Positions 57,741 through 64,000 of a stretch of DNA of 64,000 nucleotides are shown one piece after another (within the stretch, counting starts at the first letter, position 1; each line of letters starts with the position of its first letter). The DNA is from Chaetoderma sp. LZ-2023a. Its lineage: Eukaryota; Mollusca; Caudofoveata; Chaetodermatida; Chaetodermatidae. The notes beneath the pieces were generated by a model. It was not told the origin of the DNA, made no database searches, and worked only from the letters and a program-made list of their open reading frames with translations. The position numbers and the translations under genes were made by a program. The stretch is from assembly GCA_034401795.1 (NCBI GenBank), contig CM067365.1, positions 16,111,166 through 16,175,165 on the forward strand, written 5' to 3'.

Positions 57741-58829
57741 GTCTAGAACCGCATAACCGTACAACAAGGTGTACCTGACCAATTCCCGATATCGTGGACC
57801 GAGAGGGATAGGCTCCTCAAAGGTTCATGGTAACAGGTGGCAGTGGGCCTGCGAGAGTCCGGGGACACATAAAAAAGAGGGAATTATAGTGCAGAGGAGA
57901 TACTGAAGGCCTCCGTGTCTAACGAAGGATGAATTACCATCCTATTGTGGTACTGTCTAATCGGCGTATTGTTCGGGCTACCAAGATTTTTGGTTCATCC
58001 AATCTCGCTAAGTGGACATACGTGGTAGGAGGCGACAACCCTCTCCCAGAGCAATCCAAGCCTCTGGCGGAGTTGTGATGGCCGCTGGAGGTGCCCTGCA
58101 GGCAAGGCCGGGAAAGCGGTCAATGTTCGTATACTTTTGGCAGATAGATACGGATCAGACCGTCGGTTGCCCCTGAGTGTGAGCTCAGATGGTGATTGCT
58201 ATCGACTGGGTCGCCAGCCGTTCGTCTTGATCATGTCAGTTCATCAACCTGTTTCTGGTTATGAGTGGTCAAAATGGCTCAATGTACATCAGGCCATGGC
58301 AAGCGTTCGTATTGCGAGTCATGTCCCCTGTGATCAGAGGTCATGAAAAGTGATTCTTTGGGAAGCAGGAGGGTATGTGTGTGAGACGGTGTAACCTGTC
58401 ACTTGCCAGACAAGTGGAGCAGTCTGGCGCCCAGGTACCCGTGGGGTGGATTATCTGTCTAGTACGATCTGCACAGGGCCACTCAGCTAAAATGACGTCA
58501 AAGTATGATCTACGCGAGGGCCTTAGCTGCAATGCATCTAGCAGACATCACCTCCGTGGTACAGTCTATGCGCGGCGACGGCCCCTTACCAAGATGACCC
58601 TATTGGCGCCCAGTACTGTGTTCGCTCGGCTCGGGAGTCATCAGTGTGCATCTTGACTCTGTCCCGGATTATGGCTTTTATCTCAGGCATATACGGAGAG
58701 GTACCCAGCCTAGGCTGCATCCTATCTGGCGAACTGGGCGTCCATCCGGCGTGGCGGGACAGTGAACCACACCGGGAAGGTCAAAGGGTACAAGTGAAAC
58801 CACGCTCCCTCCAAGGGACACCCTTTCCA
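57741..58829. other. Segment of unknown origin inside the third element
   Basis: About 1 kb between the pol C-terminus and the 3' non-coding region that has no counterpart at the same place in the plus-strand copy. GTGGTAGGAGGCGACAAC near 58026 hints at a retroposon 5' end, but I recognise nothing firmly. No supported ORF. Confidence 0.4.
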
Positions 58830-61080
58830 GTAGTCCCACCCCCGCCATCACTCCAATTCGCGTCCCTTATCCATACACCAAGTTCGGACATCACCAGCCC
58901 AGTCCATTTCACACTCCACTCATCCTGCACCGCACCGACCAACATTACCCCCCCCCCCCCCCCGTGGTGGGCAGGGAAGCAGCCTGTTCAGCAGACTCTC
59001 GGCTCAAATTTTCCCTGTGTCTAAAAACTATGACAAGACACAAACCGTTGTGTAACGGGAGATGACCACATTCCCCTCTCCAAAGGCCACCCATCTAATT
59101 GGCCTACCATACTCCCTCGTGAGCAGTCAGGACATCACACAGCAGACAGAACGTCAACACCTACAGAGCACACCTGCCTTCAAGACTGGATACGTCAATT
59201 CATCATTGCTCGTACATTCAACATCGGCAACAACATCATTTAGCAGCACCTACCGGTATTAATTAATTCCCGATAGAGACATAAAAAAAATTCCCGCAAC
59301 AGTAATATCTCCCACAGACCACACCTCCCGCAATAACAACAGACTTGGCATTCACCAGCGTGGAAAACTGGAATGCGCCCACTTCGCTTATAACATCGGC
59401 ATCATACAGCAGCCCAGACATCCCGACAACAGCATTATCATCAACAGACAACAGCCGACAAATGTCCCGCACACACCTTCTTATCCAGTTATGGGAGAAC
59501 TGATCATCTGGATATAAGGAATGCATTACAGCCATCTACAGTACGTGTCACAGGAGGAACGTTTGTCCAATGATCCTCCCTTTTTCCCTTTTCCCGACGT
59601 AATACGGAAACAGCTAAATCTACATACTTCATCTACACGTAATAACAGTCAATATTATTAAGAGAGCAAGATGCCCGCATTGTCGTCAGTAACAAGTAGG
59701 ATTTTGCTACCGAAAAATTGAATTCGACAATGGATTGATCAAAGTTACAACAGCATCCGACTGGTCATCTGCGCTCTAAAGTAACTCTGTCCAGCCCACG
59801 GGCTCGGCGATTACAGAGTGAAATACCCTCAGGGTTCGATAAAGTTGACATTCACGCCGCCTCTCCCTCTCCACTCCCGCACCTGGCGGCCATAAACACG
59901 TCACCTTCACCACAGCGCAAGTATCATCTACAGATAACCAGCCACGCGTATCAGATTCAAATCACCAACATGTCAGAAACACAGACACTCAGGTTGACTG
60001 TATTCACATTCTCCGAATGACGGCATTGTAAATTGTAATAACTGTGGCACACACTTTCGAGTTGTACTGTAATTTAACCATTATTAAATGGTATTAATGT
60101 GTCTGGTCTAGGCCGGGATGGAGCTAGTTCTACCCATTGAGGAGAATGCTTGGCCAGCCCTCCCTCTCGGAAAACACAGCTATCTTGGTGGGATCAGTAA
60201 TGTTGATCTGCTGCCTGAATAGATCTGTTTAAACCACACATCAAATTACTTACAACTTTACTGATATTTTTGATTAAGAACACAACTGCTCTACCGTGCT
60301 ACAAATCATTAGCGCACGGGCCGGTAAAGCGGCATAAAAAATCTGACAGTATGATTACAGAGAGAATTTCAACAATTCTCTTCCTTGTGTTCCAGTCTAT
60401 AATCAACACGAGCTGAGAACTACCTATTACAGACACATACCAAGATACATGTTAAAGAACTCGTGCAAAAAGGGGACATTATAAAGATCTTGATGTAACA
60501 TATATATATATATATTTCTATCGCCCGCATCTACAACAGACTACACCTCAGCAACACCATTTTGGCCATCGCCATAAACAACATATATGTTTCCGATCAA
60601 CCACATGCTTTTTAGAGCCACCTGACATTTACTGCTATTTCCAGTAAATTGGATCAAACGCTTTAAACACAAGAGCCGCCCAAAGACGCGACTACCACAG
60701 CGTGATGGGGGGAGTGGCGAGGGTGAGTCAGGGTAATTGCCGCTGACGTCACCTGGCTCCAACACACCCCATCGAGCACTCCAGCCTAAAATTAAAACAG
60801 GCAAGTTTATAAGCATCCAATCTGGAGAACCGCCTCACGCCTATCAAAAGGTGAGGCTCCGCAAAGAAAAAGTAGTACCACGTTTCTATGTTGATCGAAG
60901 GCTGTTAAATGCGCGAAATTAAGACAAGGTTAATGAGCCATTCTTCCTATAATTAAAAGTACTCCCTCTATATGGGAAGAATCAATCCCTAGACGTCTAG
61001 ATCAGGAAAAGAGGAAACTTTCCATATAGGGCTGACCGAATCACCTGTTAAAACTTGTAGGTGTGGTCATCCGCCGCCTG
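58830..61080 (+). other. Gypsy 3' non-coding region between pol and ORF3, third copy
   Basis: Aligns in order with 46690-49024 of the plus-strand copy. It contains a C-run near 58947-58964, the conserved AGAGAGCAAGATGCCCGCA at about 59661, the TGAGTCA/TGACGTCA pair at 60724-60751 and a short TA run at 60501-60516. No gene is supported. Confidence 0.6.
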
Positions 61081-61105
61081 TGACGTCACCAACTAGTTTA
61101 AAAGG
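61081..61105 (+). promoter_or_regulatory. Internal promoter of ORF3, copy 3, TATA box weakened
   Basis: TGACGTCA at 61081-61088, then TTTAAAAGG at 61097-61105 where the other copies have TATAAAAGG. Spacing is 16 bp, as in copy 2. Confidence 0.7.
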
Positions 61106-61305
61106 AGGAAGTGCACTCTGAAACTTTGTCTTCCCGTCAAAACTCGACACCAGGGAAGAACAGATTGCATTAGGCTTCTTTCGTGTCGAAAACCAAATTC
61201 TGCTGTTTTATTATTAGTTCATTGTTATACTAAAGTTAATACAATGAAGAGATAGGGCATTAAGTTTTGAATAAGTTTCTCGCAGCCAACTACCATGCGG
61301 GAAGG

Positions 61306-62602
61306 AGACATCACTCCTTGAAGATTTAGCGTTATCGGATTCGTCTGAAGAAGAATCGGTACCAGTTCCAAAACGGTTCCCGTGTAGCTCATTATTAGCT
61401 AGTGGAGAGCCCTGTACCAGAACCGTTACGAGAAAATCTGACCGCACACTTCATGTTAATAAGGATCATCTCTTCCAGTCAGCCTTCTGCATGACATGCC
61501 AGTATCTCTACACTGCTACTCGCTATGGGGTGACCCATGCACTCCGTTATCATCACCGTGTGCTAGAAGTAACATTAGTTCCTGCAGAAGAGACCGAGGA
61601 TCGTGCCGTTTTAGCCACCCGTTTCGAATCTTGGCTCCCGGTCAAAGCTGTCCCGACCGAGAAAATGGCCCGCACAAAGAACACTACTCGTAGATATCCC
61701 GTTGGTCATCGTCTTCCCACGGCTACCATAGGCAACGTACCGACAGCCAGACGTGAATCCTGCCCGCAGCCGCATCCGGGAGTGTTACGCCGGTACCCGT
61801 TACTTCATCTACACCGGTCCTGAAGCGCAGTAAGAAACGAAAGTCTCCCACAAAATCCAGTCTGGCAGCACCCGCATCAGCTATTAGCCATCCGGCTACG
61901 GTCACTACACCCGGACCCATAGTGTCTAAGACAGTGTTAGCCAGTCAGCCGATTTCGGTAGTGATCACGACACCTGCAGAAATAGACATTCCGAGTTACA
62001 CGCAGTCACCATCTCCGCCAGACCTGACCATAGACGAGGGACCAGGACCGTCCCAGCCTGCGGCGATTAGTATAACTCTGACCCATGTTATCCAGTATCC
62101 ACCTCCTAGCCTTTCTGACCCAGCCATCAGAAAGGGAACTACGCCGCAACGTCCATACGTGGGAAGGAGACGAATCGCCCACACACAGGATATTCAGCCT
62201 GTACCTAACGTCACCGCAAATCGTCTGTTAAAATATGCTAAGTTTCGGAAGATGTCGTCTCTTGCCGTATCCGCTCCCGCATCACGGCCTCAGCCTAGTG
62301 TACAGCTCACCGCCATCACCACGACAGCTACAGCAGCTACTACGACGACTACCACCACTACAGCATCAAAGAAATTAGCAACCACTAGCACCGCCGCTGC
62401 CTTATGGACGGATATATTAGAACCGGCCATAGCTGTGAGAGACATTATGGACGCGCATATTTCCGCCACCATCACTTCAGATATTTCTGACAGTGCCAGT
62501 AATAGTGAATTCATCTCGGCAATGATAGTGCATCCACCGCGACCAACCGCCATTAGTCACGGGACCCAGACTCAATGGGGAAGTTTCACAGCAGAGGTGT
62601 GA
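61306..62602 (+). pseudogene. Retroelement ORF3, two-zinc-finger protein, copy 3 (longest)
   Basis: The start codon is lost: the codon equivalent to the conserved ATG is ACA, before SLLEDLALSDSSEEE. Finger 1 (C-x8-C, 12 residues, H-x4-H) and finger 2 (CMTCQYLYTATRYGVTHALR, H-x5-H) are complete. The frame continues to about 61820, shifts once, then runs without stop to TGA at 62600-62602. It carries a basic patch KRSKKRK (likely nuclear localisation), QPISVVITT, DPAIRKGT, RPYVGRRRIAH, a Thr-rich stretch and the C-terminal SHGTQTQWGSFTAEV. Total about 430 residues. Conservation of separate motifs among three otherwise divergent copies argues for past selection on the protein. No known family recognised. 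Confidence 0.75.
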
Positions 62603-63208
62603 TCATTTGTGATACAGCAGAAACATCAGTGGTGCGATTCGTGGAAATGCATTAATTATTACTTTATTTTTTAAATACTTTTCTTCTTATTATATATGTT
62701 AGATCAATTAAATCCCATCCCTAGGATGACTACGGTTATCTGAAGTGCGCGGCTGTGTCCCACACGAAATGAGCACTGCAGACTCCGATGTTGTAGGAAA
62801 CGTCGTGTGCGGCGTAAAGAATACAACATCCCACAGTGCAATAATGTCATAATCCCGTCATGCAGTCTCAGCTACGCTGGGGCTGCCTGATAAACTAACT
62901 GCTAAGTTATTATTATTATATTCTATTTTTCTTATTATTTTTGTTCCTGTCTTAGATGTCAGGACGGATATAAGGTCAGCGAGAGCTGCCCGTTGCGGAC
63001 CCGCTATAACGGGCTGCAAATATATATTTTAATAAATAATAAGAGATACGTGTTGCGTGCCGCTTTATTTACCCGGGGTGTGCAAGTAATTCAGAGCGAT
63101 TCACTAAATACCCCATGAGGGTATGTTACATGGTTCATATATGTATACATTGTCTTCTTTTATTATATTATATATTTAAAAACTTAAATTGTGGTATGTT
63201 GGAGCTTG
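62603..63208 (+). other. ORF3 3' non-coding region, copy 3
   Basis: Shares GGGGCTGCCTGATAAACTAA and A/T-triplet sequence with copy 2. No gene. Confidence 0.55.
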
Positions 63209-63255
63209 GGTGTTCTCTGCGGAGATAATGATTATCCGCACTCAGCGAGAACACC
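63209..63255 (+). ncRNA. Conserved hairpin downstream of ORF3, copy 3
   Basis: GGTGTTCTC (63209-63217) pairs with GAGAACACC (63247-63255), 9 bp; the loop again ends TATCCGCA. Confidence 0.6.
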
Positions 63256-63881
63256 TATGCGAGCTATTATTTAGAATCATTTACTAAATAAAGTTACAGC
63301 ACGCACCGTAAAGTTAATAAAACGAAACAAAAAAAGAAAAGGCCTGGAAAAAATAATTCCAGGTCAAAAATTAAAAACTAAAAGTATGCCTCCCCCCCCA
63401 CCCCTCCTCTTGGCACCTCTATGTGCTCTGTCTCTTGAATACGCATCTATTGCGTCACTACTCCTCTCCTAAGCTAAGCTGGGTATGCGCCGCCCGTCCT
63501 GGATTCGTTCCTTGAACACGCCCCCCCCCCCCTGGGTAGAGCCATAAGTGTATATTGGCCTATGGGAGAGATCGCGTTGTAAAAACAACTAAGCTCGTTA
63601 AAGTGCATAGTGCGCATGCGCACGCTTGGATGCTATTTATGATGGAGCATGTGACCAAGAGGGGGGTGACGCTTTTAGTGTACCGAGATGGTGCCCTGTA
63701 ATCCTTTTTGATTACCTGTTCCCGTTGAATCTGGCATTAATCAAGACCAGAATTCGACGGGCTTTTTAAATCTGTAGACCATTTCAAGATCGGATAAGAA
63801 ATGGCTGAGTTATCCACGGAAATCCCGTCTTGATTATCTTCAAAATATTGCCGTGACGTCATAACCACGTGGACGCAGAAC

Positions 63882-63904
63882 TTCTAGAATGTTCTAGAAC
63901 ATTC
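63882..63904. promoter_or_regulatory. Perfect five-unit heat-shock element in LTR A3
   Basis: Identical 23-bp TTC/GAA alternation as in A1 and A2. Confidence 0.85.
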
Positions 63905-63973
63905 GACAGCGTTATTATCAGCTACGCGCTGATTGGCTGTTGCTCAAGCGATGATTGGTTGGAGCCTGCGCCT

Positions 63974-63998
63974 GTGACATCACGGGGAGTATAAAAGG
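63974..63998 (+). promoter_or_regulatory. CRE-TATA core promoter of LTR A3
   Basis: TGACATCA at about 63974-63981 and TATAAAAGG at 63990-63998. A perfect TGACGTCA lies upstream at about 63854. Confidence 0.75.
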
Positions 63999-64000
63999 AG

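Larger units (their letters stand above)
63472..64000 (+). mobile_element. LTR of type A, copy A3 (start lost, runs off window)
   Basis: Begins about 40 bases inside the U3 (GCTAAGCTGGGTATGCGCCG) because a deletion removed the polypurine tract and LTR start. It is highly similar to A2, which it pairs with as 3' LTR of the third element (A2 5' LTR, pol remnant, ORF3, A3). The window ends just after the TATA box. Confidence 0.75.

Overview
This is eukaryotic, almost certainly metazoan, DNA: AT-rich intergenic sequence, many microsatellites, no operons, and an unusually dense stack of decayed retroelements. The mix (DIRS-type tyrosine-recombinase elements, Ty3/Gypsy-type elements, a CR1/L2-like LINE tail, a piggyBac-like MITE, and multicopy PIN-like/CXC proteins) suggests an aquatic invertebrate; that is inference, and I cannot name the species. 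I see no clear intact host gene.

Region 1 (1-12.2 kb): two DIRS-like elements on the minus strand. Copy 1 (1-3613) is cut by the window edge and keeps gag and the first part of reverse transcriptase. Copy 2 (5220-12171) is bounded by 43-bp inverted terminal repeats and carries gag, a deleted RT, RNase H and a tyrosine recombinase. Between them lie a 0.9-kb foldback repeat and a 311-bp DIRS-derived element with about 61-bp inverted ends.

Region 2 (12.2-26.5 kb): mostly non-coding sequence with a TTAA-flanked MITE, a second inverted-repeat element, a dispersed/tandem repeat of about 355 bp, and two minus-strand pseudogenes of a multicopy invertebrate protein family. One of these pseudogenes is split in two by a 2.8-kb satellite array whose short (about 178 bp) and long (about 375 bp) units alternate.

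Region 3 (26.5-64 kb): several copies of one Ty3/Gypsy-like retroelement family, packed in both orientations. From left to right: a plus-strand LTR (A1), a minus-strand LTR (C) belonging to a minus-strand element (ORF3, then LTR B inserted, then pol), a plus-strand element joined head-to-head to it at about 39903 (gag, protease, RT, RNase H, integrase interrupted by a LINE, ORF3, PPT, LTR D), a minus-strand scrap with LTR end, tRNA-Lys-like primer-binding site and gag start, and finally a second plus-strand element (LTR A2, RNase H-integrase, ORF3, start of LTR A3 at the window end).

The most interesting content is this retroelement family. Each copy carries, downstream of pol where env would be, an unrecognised third ORF for a two-zinc-finger, Ser/Thr/Pro-rich protein with conserved C-terminal motifs. 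ORF3 has its own CRE-TATA promoter that matches the LTR promoter in sequence and spacing. The A-type LTRs add a perfect five-unit heat-shock element, present in all three copies. A hairpin with a compensatory base change lies 3' of ORF3, and another hairpin abuts the LTR polyadenylation signal. Every copy is broken, so these are fossils of a family that may have intact members elsewhere in the genome.
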